A stretch of 64,000 bases of DNA from positions 105,779,611 through 105,843,610 of the forward strand of contig NC_089595.1 in the NCBI RefSeq assembly GCF_019320115.1. The letters run 5' to 3'. The DNA is from Miscanthus floridulus (taxonomy: Eukaryota > Streptophyta > Magnoliopsida > Poales > Poaceae). The number at the start of each line of letters is the position of its first letter. Within the stretch, counting starts at the first letter, position 1. The position numbers and the translations under genes were made by a program. The notes beneath the pieces are model-generated. The model ran no database searches. It had not been told where the DNA came from and saw nothing but the letters and a program-made list of their open reading frames with translations. Shown piece by piece: positions 1 through 12,589 of the stretch.

Positions 1-2247
1 TGGCCAAACGATTCAGGTCCAGTGGCCCTGACTTGGCCCATGCGAAACGCGGCGCACTGCGCAATAAGCTGGCCCATGATGGGATCCCACGCGCCCATGG
101 CTATTTTGCATAAAAGACCTTGATCTATTCATTTATTACGTGGCCCCCATGCGCACTATTGCAGAAGAGACACGCTTTGCATCTAACACCCTCTAAAACT
201 CATCTTTACAATGGCTCGCCCCCTAGCGCGTGCGTGCGGGCGACGTAGGCCACCGACGGCCCACAGTGGTTACACCGATTAACCTAGTTACACTCTGATG
301 AGATAGGGAAGCCGATCCGGGCTCTATGGCCAAATGCACAAGGGAGGGTGGTGGTTGGGAGCTTAATGGTGCACTACCAAAGCCGGGTCTCGACGATGGA
401 CAAAACCATGCGGCGGCGTGACTGTTCTGACTAAACTATGTGCATCCAATAGAGTAGGGGTGGCGGACGAGTATCAATGGCTCACCGTGGTGCCCGCTGC
501 GGCGACGGTTGGGGTAGAGGAGTGCCGAAGAGGACTAGCCACGTGCGTGCAGTTAGGTCAATGGCGCTCTAAGTGTGACACCATCGCGTCACCGTGCCAT
601 CGACAGGCTGCCAGGCCAAGGTAATGCGAGCATTGGGTGAAGGGAGTCAAGGCGAGTCCAGAGACAACACCAATTGGAGCTTTCTCCCCACGTATTGGGA
701 CTTACCCTAGCCCATCTACTACGGTGGCTTTCATGGCCAGCGGTGAGAAAACGCCAAATTGGCCATCGATAGCACTTGGCCGAGGATAAGGAAGATGGAG
801 CACCTAATTGACTTCCTAAGTCACTCTCATGCATGAAGGCCCGGGCTGTAAACGTCTAGAGCTAGGTGGACCGGTGGGCGGCGACGCGATGCTCTGGCTG
901 GGCTATGTTGTGGACAAGGTGCACGAGTGGGTTAAAACGGAGCGGCACGGCTCGGTTAGCAGCAGCATGCACACACGCTCATAGAAGACGGGACCTATAA
1001 GATCGACATGACACATTTGAACCGAAGTGACCGGACGCGAGCGAGGCTCACCCACGGCTGTTAGCGAGTCAAAGCAAAGCACGACAGCGAAACATCCTAT
1101 TGCTTCTATGGTCAGCCACCATTGTGACACGGCGTACAGGGCTCCAAGGCACAGACGGGCAGCGGTAGGTAGAACGAGGGGCAGAGCGAGCGCCATGTCA
1201 ACCAACGACGGCTACCAAGGCACTGGCCTGCCCCTGCACGTGGTGCAGCGGCACAGCGGTGGTTGCAACGGCACGAACAGGGAAGGACAACTCTTGGGCG
1301 ACATGACAGCAGCGACAGCGTCGGCCAGGCAGCAGCCAGCCAGGGCTAGGCCAACTGCTGGCATGCAGAATAGTTGCAGCCGGCCCTTGCACGGCACAGC
1401 CGACTCACAGCGCAGGCCAAACATAGTGACACCAGGGTAAAGGGCACGGATGACCGTGGCCACAGGGCTGAACAGCCTAACTAATGATGTGCACTGAATT
1501 TTAAAGCTCCGACCAAAACCAACCCAGCTCGGTTGAGACCAAACAAATTTGCCGAGGCTCAAGAGGGTCCTAAAGGCTATCCCAAGGAACATCAAACACA
1601 AACTTAGATGAACTACCGAGAGAGATAGAGACACGCCAAAATAGGTTCGTCAAGCCTAGGCACTGATTCACGAACGGAGCTGCCTAAACCTGACCGCAAC
1701 GTGTTCTAACGAAGTTTAGGCAATTTTTATGAGAGCAACGTGATCTCCAACATGACTTCGACCTACACCATGCTCATGTACTCACTTTGGTACAACCAAC
1801 AGTGCAAAATTATGAATCTAGTGTTTAAGAAATTTAATCAAAATTTAAATGCCAAAACAGTCATCGTCATTAGGTTTTCAGACTCAATCATTTTAGTTCT
1901 AGAGGTTGGAATTAAATTCCAACTTCAATTCTTGAGCTATCAAAAATACTATTGAACAACATTTATTTATTGAAACAAAAGTTGTTTTGCCATCTACCAA
2001 GTTTGTACTTCCAACTTTATTTAAGTGTCACATACATATTCTGTAGTATTTTTGCTTAATAAAAATTGGTTTTAAACCCTAAGTGATATAACATGACTAT
2101 TGAATCAACTTTTGTTTAGCACTTTTGTTGATCATTTTGAGTTACGAAAATTGATCTACACACTTTATCACATGCATTAACACATAAATATGATGCTCAT
2201 GATATAGTTTAGCAAGTTGTTTAAGCGGTAACACCGAGGGTGTTACA
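1..2247 (-). repeat. 3' LTR, partial
   Basis: This is the minus-strand 3' LTR, of which only the U3-proximal 2.25 kb is inside the window. It aligns along its whole length with 7456-9649, with scattered substitutions and small indels, and ends at plus-strand ...GGTGTTACA next to the polypurine tract. The many short open frames here are non-coding LTR sequence. Confidence 0.85.
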
Positions 2248-2263
2248 GCTCTACCCCCCCTTA
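2248..2263 (-). other. Polypurine tract of the minus-strand LTR element
   Basis: The plus strand reads GCTCTACCCCCCCTTA directly beside the LTR end, so the minus strand presents a G-rich purine run just upstream of the LTR start TGTAACACC. This is the expected place and composition for plus-strand DNA priming in an LTR retrotransposon, and it fixes the orientation of the element. Confidence 0.75.
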
Positions 2264-4252
2264 AATAAAATCTTGTCTTGAGATTTGAAACACGAATCAG
2301 AAAGGGAGAAATACGATTACACTTCGCAGATCTAAAATTACATGAAAGATTATACGACATCGAATGCTAAACCACACAGGGATTTAGAGCTATATGGTTA
2401 AGAGCAACCTAGTACCACCAAGGCTTAATCTAGAAGTCAAGATAGACGAGGGCAATAGGAGGAACAACAAGAAAATGATTATCCAAAACATGGCGTATGT
2501 CCAATAGATCTAGAAACATGAGACTAAGAACTCAAACATAGTGAACCCTGAGACCAACTAACCAAAGGGGACTTGAATTTACTTAATAGAAATCTAGATC
2601 CCTTCTTCTTCCTGGATTACGCCATCACCTCTGACTACGACCCTAGTTCCATGAACGACGACTGGATCTCATAGCTCTGCTTCAGGATTCGAGTGGATGG
2701 GGATGAAGAAGAGAGCAAAGGCCAAGGGCATCTTATAGTGGTGAATGGAGGTGGGGTGTAGCGTATCAGGAAGTGGAGGACGACGTGGAAGGGAAACACT
2801 GACTGGTTCACGCTGTGGGGATAAAGTTGGCCATGGTGCACTCCCTAGCGCGAGCGAGCGAAGGGAGAATAAGGGAGAGGGGAGGGGATTTGCTCAGTAG
2901 GGAAGGCATGTGGGCGACCATGTCCCCAAAAGAAGAAAAAGGAGGGAGAGGGGGTTCGGTATGGGGATGAGGGCGTAGGATTCGAGAGCCGATAGGAGGG
3001 GAAACACACAGTACACGAGGGTGATGAGTGCGGCACTGATGTCGTGGCCACGTGAGAACGGGGTGCTAAAGGGGCCCGACATAGACGGACGTTCGCAGGG
3101 CATGCGGTGACAGCGACCTGACGTGCGTAGCATGGTCTATCTAGACATAGAGCTTGGGACTTGACATCCTCTTAGGCTTTTCCAAGCACTCACTACTACC
3201 TTGAGGCTAACTTTCCATGCTGCTCTTCTTTTTCTTCCCTCCCTTATCCACAATATGCACCAACCTTTTGTATGAACTGAGATCGTGACATACATGCTTC
3301 CTCCAAAACCACATTCTCTTATTTTCTTTGAGGAGGACACTATTTCATCAACCCGTTGTGGATTTCCTATTCAAACACTCAAATATTTTCCAAGGAGAAT
3401 AATCTATAGCAAGAGTGGTACAGCGGTGTAACCTGACAAAGGTACTGGTCAACAACCTCAATACCAGCGTATGCCAAGCAGCGTCTCCCTGTGGCAGCTG
3501 TTCCATAGGGGCCCTCAGTTTTGTCGCGGCACCATAAACTATTAACTAGGCCCCTTTACCAACTTACACGTAGTGAAGAAAAAAATAGTAGGGTCATAGA
3601 CCACATAAATAAAGGAGTATTGCAAGGGAAGATTCAGACAACAAGGGTTCCTTTCGCAACAAGAGACAAGAAATTCAAATTCAACAACGGACTTGATTTA
3701 AAAAGATTCATGTGTTCTGCTAGGGACATCCACAATTAGTCGATACAGTGTCCTATGTTATCCAATCAGGGCTGGTCTACTGGCATCTAATGGTAACTTC
3801 TCTTATAACCCACTTAACATCGTTCTTGAAAACCCTAAGCGCGTCTAATCAAGACTTAAGGGTAGATGGATGCAATAAACACAGCGAAATAAATAAAATG
3901 CACATTCTGAATGTCCTGATGCTGGTACAACATACATGCACTTACTCTCCTATTCTCGACACATCATTCACCTTCCCTATGATCGGACGACCTCAACAAC
4001 TACGGATGAAATACAATGAAAAGATTACAATACTAGAGGACATCGACGAAAGATACTACTAACTATAGGTACATCATCCCAAGACAACTAATCTACTTTG
4101 CTAGATAATATATCTTCATTTCTGGGCTCGACAGATTCTCCTACCACCCTGGCTATGGATCTGCCTCCTCTCTTGGCAATAGCTGAGTGAGAGGAAGCAA
4201 GGGTTCTACTTTTGACACTTTTGAGGGTGGAGGTGCTAGCGGTACTGCAACA

Positions 4253-5029
4253 TTAGTTCTCCTTCTGACACTTCCAAGGGTGGATAGGGATTCCCTCCAA
4301 GATCAAGGAATCCTGCCTTTCAGCAATCAGCATCCTCCACTTGGCCCTAGTGACAAGGTAGGCCTCTCCCAACTGATGGGCATGCCGATCTTCAGCCTCC
4401 TTGAGGGCTTCTGATATGGTAGTCTCTCGACTCTCTGCGGCTACCATACTTGCGTGCGCTTTGGCAAGCTACACCTAGAGCATCATGGAGAAGATCTCGA
4501 CTTCCTCGGCTCATCGAAGGCACTTCCTTAGCTCCGACGCTTGCCGGTCATACTACTCATCCAGAGCAAGCAGGTATGTGGTCAAGTGCACCACCATTGG
4601 ACTATCTTTTTGTGCATTCTGCCCTTGCAAAGCCTCCATTTGAGCCCTCCATGCTCGTCGATTCTTTTCCAAAGGTGGAAAGAACCTCATGGGGGTACGA
4701 GCAATGGGCTCTTCATAGATCTGGCAAAGGTACCATAAGGCTTTGTGGGCCACAACCTGGTAGGTGTCGATGAAGCAAAACCTAGTTGTAGTCACATTCT
4801 AGGCTTCAGTGATGCCGGGGAACTCCTCACTCTTCCCAATGTAGACGGTAACTTCACACTGCTCAGTGCCATGCTTTTCATACTCACAACCCTCATACTC
4901 AGGATGGTCTTTGACTTTGAGCTTTTGAAGTATGGCATACAGGATTTTGGGAAAACCCTCAGTGTTCAGGTAGTAACTGCTAACTCAGACTCCTACCATC
5001 CCTGGTGGGTGGTTACAAGGAAGGATTGA
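4253..5029 (-). pseudogene. Decayed gag-like reading frame in the LARD interior
   Basis: A single minus-strand frame from about 5029 down to 4253 reads as protein once six in-frame stops are ignored. It passes through the segments EVTVYIGKSEEFPG, ARTPMRFFPPLEKNRRAW, VVHLTTYLLALDE, and a helical part around SEALKEAEDRHAHQLGEAY. I recognise this as a conserved protein of large grass retrotransposons, probably gag-like; its exact function is unassigned. The stops are TAG or TGA, and each could come from one transition from the residue I would expect (Trp, Gln or Arg). There is no frameshift in the stretch. It is not translatable as it stands. Confidence 0.6.
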
Positions 5030-5655
5030 GCAAAAAGCTTACTCAAAAGGAAAAGCTAGACGAGCTGGAGTACACTAGGTGGTGGTACCACTGGCTAGGC
5101 CAGGCTCTGCTTATAATGGCAGAGCGGTCAGTGGTCCTAGCGCGGTCCACCAAGGTTCCTACGCGAGATCACTATGAATGAATCAACCAAATTTTTTGCA
5201 CATTTGAGGAGAGCGATGTCCGATGCCATTAATGACTAATACGGTTGTAGGACAAGAGTTTGGCAAGAGCGTAGAAAAGAGTACGAGGAGACACGGATCA
5301 TGGCAGGCATGAACCATAGGTGAACGCGGAGCATGAAGCCACAATGCTATAGTAACTCCTGAACAGGAAGGAGTTAGTCGTGCACCATACGACTCGCAAG
5401 ACATCTACGAAGGACGCATTTACCAGCAATACGGTCATGACGATTTAAAATAGTAACATCGTGACTGACTTAAAGATCATATACTATGCGAGAGTCAGTC
5501 CACCGTAGAAAGCCTAGTTAAACCTATTCAGGATGCTTAACTATTGCAATAGGGCTACTTACATACTTCGTGGTTAAACACCCTCACTTTTTGCAAAAAT
5601 AGGTTGTTAAATTTTAGTTTAGAAAATGATTTTAAAGCTTTATTTCCTCATTTAT

Positions 5656-5667
5656 GCTCTGATACCA
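5656..5667 (-). other. Primer binding site (initiator tRNA-Met type)
   Basis: The plus strand reads GCTCTGATACCA; its complement TGGTATCAGAGC is the standard plant LTR-element primer site matching the 3' end of initiator tRNA-Met. It lies two bases from the LTR end at 5670, on the interior side, as required for a minus-strand element. Confidence 0.85.
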
Positions 5668-5669
5668 CC

Positions 5670-8600
5670 TGTGGCAGAATCACCCAAAATAACACTTACG
5701 GAGGCGCTTGTCTTCCACTAGACACTAAGCACCCTGAAGGTGAGCTACACCAGGCAGTTTTCTCAAGCACACCCCATGGGAGAACCCAAAAATCCACATT
5801 TTTCAATAGGATCATAAATGGAAGAATAAAACATACAATATTTTAGCCATTTCTTACATCACTTTCTGTGCAACATCAGACTATAATATTTATTGTTTAT
5901 AACAGCAGAATATAACCATGTTATTAGAGTTTTAGTGAAAATAAAATAATTGAATGATAAGTCAAACATTAACATGATGATCCGTTATATACATCATAAC
6001 AGGTTATAAGTTTTTCCATTGTAAAACATTTTGGGTGGAAGTTTCAAATAAACTCTATGTCTGCAACAATAAAAAAAATCCTCGCTGAGCCCACCAGTAA
6101 GTTTCCACACACAGGTGTTAGCTCCAAATGTTCCTATCACCTGCAATAGGATAGAACAAACCCTAAGTACTCAATTGTACTCCACAAGACTTACCCGTCA
6201 AGATAAAAGAAAAGACTCCAAGGATATGCAAGGCTATTTAACTTGTGGGTTTATTGCATCTGCAGGAAGCATTACTAAGCGTACATCCTTATATTCAATT
6301 TTATAAGCAGTCATCATTAGTTTATTAACTAACCATTCTATGTAAGCACCCGCGCTACTTTTAAGCAGGTGGTAAGCAATCAGAACTATTTTACCATCTT
6401 TCATATTTCAGTTTTTACTACGGTGCTAGACTATAGACAAGTCGTACTGGATTACCCGGTGGTTCGCTAATCAATGTGCCCAGCTGGGTACCCCAAAACA
6501 CACACCTTCTTGTACCCCAGACATAAGTAAGACCAACCCACCACTCTTCTATGCAAGTGGGTTTTATTCAACTCCTTAAACTTAATTCACAAGCATAAAA
6601 TAAAGTGTAGAATAATATGGGTTATGCACTGGGGCTTACCTAGGTAAGATATAACCAAAAGTTAACATTCCATCATAGTGACACGATCATCAAGGCACCA
6701 TCTTTTCTGCTACCTCGGTCAACTCCACAATCCATCGTTGTTCCTATTATGGCCCTGTTCGCTTCTCTTATAATCCATCTTTTTTAGCTTGTTTTTTTAG
6801 TTGGAACAGTGTTTTTCTCTCACAACAAATCAGTCGGAACAGTATTTTGACTTGTTTGTTCAGCGAAGCGAACGATGCCTATGATATATGTGGATGCAAC
6901 GCAGAGACACAATTAATCAATGGTAACAACAACTCTATAATATGATTACGCTCCGCGAGCTAATGAGCTAGCTTAATGACTAACGTACTAGTCTATGTAT
7001 CCACGTCACCAACTAATGCTTGTTCTAAAAATCTTTTCATTCTACAAACCCTCAATTATTTTTGACATTTGATTGATTAACTATATATTTTCGGACTAGG
7101 ACTCATTTGGTTACCTTAACAAACTAATTCCTATGGGGTTACAAAAATTACAGTGAACACCTAATATTGTTAGAAATCTACTGTAAAATTTTTAGGGCCA
7201 GTACTTCTACCAATTCATCACAATAATTCCTACAAGTTCTTATTTTACCCATTTTAAGTGCTTCAAATTAATTAGTCTACTCAAGAAAATTCCATGAAAC
7301 TAAGTGAACAAAATACATTATCAGATACGTCATGATTTTAGGAACCTAACAAAATTGGTTTCACAATTTTTGGTCAGCTACACAAATTGATATTGAATTT
7401 ACAAGTTTATCTTAGAACTAAATTAGAAAATGCTCGAGAAAATGAAAAGGGCCGGTGGCCAAACGACTTGGCCCACGTGGAACGTGGCGCGCGCGTAGCA
7501 AGCCGGCCCATGATGGGATCCCACGCGCCTGTGGCTATTTTGAATAAAAGACCTTGATCTATTCATTTATTACGTGGCCCCATGCGCACTATTGCAGAAG
7601 AGACATGCTTTGCATCTAACACCCTCTAAAACCCGTCTTTACAATGGCTCACCCCCTGGCGCATGCGCGCGGCGGCGTAGGCCACCGACGGCCCATAGCG
7701 GTTACGCCGGTTAACCTAGCGACACTCCGATGAGACAGGGAGGCCAACCGGGCTCTATGGCCAAATGCGCAAGGGCGGGTGGTGGTTGGGAGCTTAATGG
7801 TGCACTACCAAAGCCAGGTCTCGACGATGAGCAAAACCATGCGACGGCACGACTGTTCCGGCTAAACTACGTGCACCTAGTAGAGTTGGGGTGGCGGAAT
7901 AGTATCAGTGGCTCACCGTGGTGCTCGCTGCGACGGTGGTTGGGGCAGAGGAGTGCCGAAGAGGACTGGCCACATGCGTGCAGTGAGGGTCGGCGATGCT
8001 CTGAGTGTGACACCATCGTGTCATCGTGCCGTCGACAGGCTGCCAGGCCAAGGCAGTGCGAGCATCGGGTGAAGGGAGTTAAGGCGAGTCCAAAGACAAC
8101 ACCAATTGAAGCTTTCTCCCCACGTATTGGGACTTACCCTTAGCCCATCTGCTGCGGCGGCTTTCATGGCCGACGGCGAGAAAACACCAAATTGGCCGTT
8201 GATAGCGCTTGGTGGGGATGAGGAAGATGGAGCGCCTAATTGACTTCCTAAGCCACTCTCATGCGTGAAGGCCCGGGCTATAAACGCCTAGAGCTAGGTG
8301 GACCAGTGGGCGGCGGTGCGGTGCTCCGGCCGGGCTATGTCATGGACAAGGCGCATGAGCAGGTTAAAACGGAGCGGCATGGCTCGGTTAGCAGCAGCAC
8401 ACACACACACGCTCATATGAGATGGACCTATAAGATCGGTGTGACGCATTTGAACCGAAGTGACCGAACACGAGCGGGCTCACCCACGGCGGCTAGTGAG
8501 TCAAAGCAAAGTGTGGCAGGGAAACGTCCCATTGCTTCTGCGGTTGGCCACCATTGCGACATGGCGGTAGGGCTCCAAGGCACAGACGGGCATGGTAGGT

Positions 8601-9649
8601 AGCGCCACATCGACCAACGGCGGCCGCTAAGGCACTGCCCTGGCCCTATGTGCGGCGTAGTGGCACAGCGGCAGTTGCAATGACATGGACAGGGAGGGAC
8701 AACTCTTGGGCGACATGGCAGCAGCGACGGCGTCGGCCAGGCAGCAGCCAGCCAGGACGGGCCAAGGCTGGCGTGCGGAATAGCTGCAGCCAGCCCTTGC
8801 GCGGCATAGCCGACGCGCAACGCGGCCGAACACAGCGGCACTAGGGCAAGGGCGCGGTGACCGTGGCCACAAGGCCGAACGGCCGAACTAATGCTGTGCA
8901 CGAATTTTAAAGCTTCGACCAAAACCAACCTAGCTCGGTTGAGACCAAACCAATTTACCAAGGCTCAAGAGGGTCCTAAAGGCTATCCCAAGGAACATCA
9001 AACGCAAACTTAGATGAACTACCGAGAGAGATAGAGACATGAGAAAATAGGTTAGTCAAGCCAGGTGTTGATTCATGAACGGAGCGTCGAAACCTGACCG
9101 CAACGCGTTCTAACGAAGTTTGCTCAATTTTTACGAGAGCAACGTGATCTCCAACACGACTTCGACCTACACCATGCTCATATACTCACTTTGATACAAC
9201 CAATAGTGCAAAAACACGAATATAGTGTTTAAGAAATTTAATCAAAATTTAAATGCCAAAACGGCATCATCATTAGGTTTTAGACTTGATCATTTTAGTT
9301 CTAGAGGCTGGAATTAAATTACAACTTCAATCCTTGAGCTATCAAAAATACTATTGAACAACATTTATTTACCGAAACAAAAGTTACATTATCATCTACC
9401 AAGTTTGTACTTCCAACTTTATTTAAGTGTCATGTACATGTTCTATAGTATTTTTACTTAATAAAAATTAGTTTTAAACCCTAGGTGATATAACATGACT
9501 ATTGAATCAACTTTTGTTTATCACTTTTGTTGATCGTTTTGAGTTACGAAAATTGATCTACACACTTTATCACATGCATTGACACATAAACATGATGCTC
9601 ATGACATAGTTTAGCAAGTTGTTTAAGCGGTAACATCGAGGGTGTTACA
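5670..9649 (-). repeat. 5' LTR, complete (3,980 bp)
   Basis: The plus strand begins TGTGGCAGAATCACCC and ends GGTGTTACA, giving TG...CA termini. On the coding (minus) strand the LTR starts TGTAACACC. The part from 7456 on is duplicated at the left of the window; 5670-7455 corresponds to the portion of the other LTR lying beyond base 1. A 129-bp MITE sits inside at 6751-6879. The bases beyond the end at 9650 (CATAG) would be one copy of the target duplication. Confidence 0.85.
6751..6879. repeat. Short MITE inside the LTR
   Basis: The ends are inverted: GGCCCTGTTCGCTTC on the left and GAAGCGAACGATGCC on the right, about 129 bp apart. The middle has the TTTTTCTCTCACAACAAATC motif shared with other grass MITEs of the 'cctgttcg' type, such as 38294-38429. 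TAT flanks both ends, but the target duplication is not decisive. Confidence 0.6.
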
Positions 9650-11740
9650 CATAGTTGTCCCTTTGCATCGTAGCTCCGTGTTTGTATGACATGTGTTTAA
9701 GTAAAACCTATCTTGAGCTATGTATTCGATATGAAAGTAGATATTAGTGCCGTTTATGCATATATGTATATGCCATGTGAATGGTTCGTGATACATTTCA
9801 TGCATGGTCTTGAGTTAGTTTTCTACAATTAACAATAGAAGAAGTGGATACTCTAGAAGCCTATATTTAAAAGCACTTAAGGCTACAATTCTCTATAATG
9901 AAGATTGTAGATAATTTAGCTGCAGACTTAGCGGTTATATTTTGTTATTTTTAATATTGGTGAAGATGGGTAAATTTAAGAGGTTGCTTTGTATTATTTT
10001 TCATAAGGGCATAGGTGATGTCATTCTCGATTAATTTTAGTAATGACGAATATGGATATTCAAAATGCAAATCTATGGAGTTATTTTAGATTCTTTTCAT
10101 AATAATAGGTGGGCGATTTATATAAACTTTAGGTGAAACTTTATGTTATTTTTTCGCAATGGAGAGTTGAATAATTCATATGTAGATTTAGAGGTTACTA
10201 TATACTCCCTCCATCCAAATTATAAGACTTTCCAAGAGTATCCTAAAATTTTCTCCCAAAAAAAACCCATGTTTTTGAACTCCTAAAATGTATTGGGAGA
10301 AAAAAAAGGTCATCTCCAATACTTTCTAATAATTCATTCCTAAAATAAAGAAGACAATTTTACATCGGGAATCATATACTATTTCTAAATTATTTTAACT
10401 AATTTTATATATTCTTTCTTTCTTGTACATTTGCATCTAGAACCATTTTATACTATTTATTCTTTTTCCGCCCTTCCACCTTTAATTGGCTGATGAATAC
10501 GCGTGTATCCGCACGGTCGGGACTCCACGCAAAGTTACTTGTGACGAGGGAGGATTTCCCAAGTGCGTAAATTCTAGGATGAAGCATTAGGAGTCGTTGG
10601 AGAGAGATTTTTTCTCATCTTGCTAAAAATCAAGGATTAGGAAGCGAAATATGGTACTCTTGGAGATACTCTTATATTTCTTCATCCATCCCCAAAACAT
10701 TGCAATTCTAGCATAATACCAAGTTAAAATATCTCAAGCTCAACTAACTATATAAAAAATGTAAATAGTTATAATATCAAATAAGTATTATTAGATTTGC
10801 CATGAGATATATTTCTGTAATATACTTATTTAGCGCCATAAACATTAATACTTAAGTTATATATTTGGTCAAGTTTTAGGCACTTTTAACCAAAACAGAT
10901 GAGGTAGGTGATTTGTTCAGAAAGCTTTAATGATGAGCATTAACCAAACTAATTCCAACTTCGTACTTTTTGCTGGTTCTTGTAACATTTTTTTTAATCA
11001 TGGACAGCTGCAGTACGTATCAACAATCTATCGTGAACATGCACGCATGCTAGATCATGGGCGAGCTAACTGACATAATTCGGGAATTTTCAAGCGGACA
11101 CCACATGACTTTACCCAGAGGTCTTCCCGTGGAACATGGTTGTGGTAGCTAGGTCAACTAGAAATTTTACTTTATTCCCCATCCAATTTTGTTCTTATAT
11201 GATTACTACTAGACGGCCAATCATTTCCATTAATCGCGCTCATGCCACTGAGAGCAAAGAACACCCCCTCCGTTTCTGTATCGTATCGTATCAGAAGCTG
11301 GTGGAACCCAATAATCAAATCGGAGCAAATCATACGCAAATTAAAAGAGGCGTGAGTTCGTTATAGACTTGGTCACCCAGCTGATTAGCTGAAGGTGTTC
11401 TCCAGTTCTCTACTACCTCGCACCGCTAGGTTACATTTCGATCCGTGCCTTCTTCTCATCTTCTGATCAAGCACGGGCATTGACATAGAAATCCATTGAC
11501 CAAGCTCGCCTAGCTAGCAGCCCGTTGCCGAGTTCTTCAGGTACGTTAAGAAATGTTCGTGACACGGTGTACGAACGAGATCTTTTATTCGAGGCACGTA
11601 TCTAATCCTTTTGCTGATGAGCTGGTTAATCATTGGGCGTTCGTTGCGTACTGCTAATCAAATGGGCAGGGCAGATCATTGGTGCAACACAACATCAACT
11701 CAACTCATCTCGTCAATATGCAGTTCCCTCCCCTATACCT
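9650..11740. other. A+T-rich intergenic stretch with no gene seen
   Basis: No reading frame in this 2.1 kb has a recognisable domain or plausible splice structure. It carries a split Stowaway-like remnant from 10205. The region 11100-11740 becomes more balanced in base composition up to the hAT element but shows no coding signal that I can support. Confidence 0.5.
10205..10890. repeat. Degenerate Stowaway-like MITE, interrupted
   Basis: After a TA dinucleotide the sequence reads CTCCCTCCATCCAAATTATA, the classic Stowaway terminal motif of grasses. A-rich sequence resembling the interior of such elements (runs around 10730-10890, ending near TATATTTGGTCAAG) reappears about 500 bp later. The middle looks like unrelated insertion, and the far terminal repeat is missing. 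Confidence 0.35.
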
Positions 11741-12410
11741 TGGCCATGCAGCACGAGGCACGACGGTACGACACGAAGCACGAAAAAAGCCCGACACGAA
11801 ACCCTGGTACTGGCCTAGATGAAACTCGGGCCGGGCTGGCCCGGCCCGCTGCTGCAGGCCAGTGCTTGGGCTGACCCCCAAGCCCGTGGGCCAGCACGGC
11901 CCGGCACGAGAAATGGAGGGAGGCCCGACAGCGGCCCGAGGCAGCCAGCCCCCCTCCAACGGCTACCCGCCACCGCCAGCCCAACGGCCATTTTGGCCCA
12001 TCATCAGCCCACACTCGGCCCCTTCCTTCATATATAAGGGACACGCTGCGGCCGTCGGGCGCCCCCTCTCCTCACCTAACCCTAATCGGCTAATCCATTC
12101 GACTCCACCCGCCGCGCAGCGCTCACACCGCTCTCGTCTTCGCCTCGCCTTCGCCACGCCGCTGTCTCCTCAGCATCCGACCTCATCGACTCCGATGACC
12201 TTGATCTGCCTTCCGCCGCCGGCCAGCCTTTCCCTTCTCCTCCCTGATCTCCTTCCTCTCCCCCTCTCCCTTCCCCTCTTGGTGATATGTGAGTTCGTGT
12301 TCCTGTCAGTGTCATCCCTCCTCCGCCGCTCGCCGTCCTTGCTAACGGTCTGTCATCTTCTCTGCGGGGATCGTCGTCTTCTCCGGCACCGGGCTCCGGT
12401 TGCGCAGGTA

Positions 12411-12441
12411 AACCCTAACCCTAACCCTAACCCTAACCCTA
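12411..12441 (+). repeat. Interstitial CCCTAA hexamer array
   Basis: Five tandem CCCTAA units sit in the leader of the hAT element, just before a candidate acceptor (ATCTGCAG at 12487-12494). The unit is the hexamer (TTAGGG on the other strand), not the plant telomere heptamer TTTAGGG. It is short enough to be chance amplification or a regulatory telo-box-like element. Confidence 0.8.
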
Positions 12442-12589
12442 GCATCTTCTTTCTTGATCTGATTCTGTCATCTGATGTGTTTCTTGATCTGCAGGTCAGT
12501 AGCCGATGCTTCCTCTTCTAGCTGCGGCGTAGAGCGAGCTCGGCGACCACCCACACCGTCGAGGAACGGGGCCGGAGCGGTCACTGCCA

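Larger units (their letters stand above)
1..9649 (-). mobile_element. LARD-like non-autonomous LTR retrotransposon (3' LTR cut by window edge)
   Basis: Sequence 1-2247 is repeated at about 7456-9649 with high identity in direct orientation, and both copies end in the same GGTGTTACA. A PPT complement follows the first copy at 2248 and a complement of a tRNA-Met-type primer site (GCTCTGATACCA) lies at 5656-5667, so the element is transcribed on the minus strand. The right LTR is complete at 3,980 bp (5670-9649). The interior is 3.4 kb and has no protease, reverse transcriptase or integrase, only a stop-broken gag-like frame. Long LTRs with a short, mostly non-coding interior are the hallmark of large retrotransposon derivatives (LARDs). 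The primer site and TGTAACACC start suit Ty3/Gypsy elements of the Del/Tekay type; that lineage is an inference. The left boundary, and so the target duplication, lies outside the window. Confidence 0.85.

Noticed and set aside
1027..1634. Overlapping 100-140-codon frames on both strands (also at 8261-8961)
   Set aside because: They lie in the LTR, are present in both LTR copies with different frame breaks, and have no recognisable domain.
12082..12521. Long plus-strand frame with repeated Asn-Pro residues
   Set aside because: The Asn-Pro repeat is just translation of the CCCTAA array and the rest is low-complexity leader of the hAT element.
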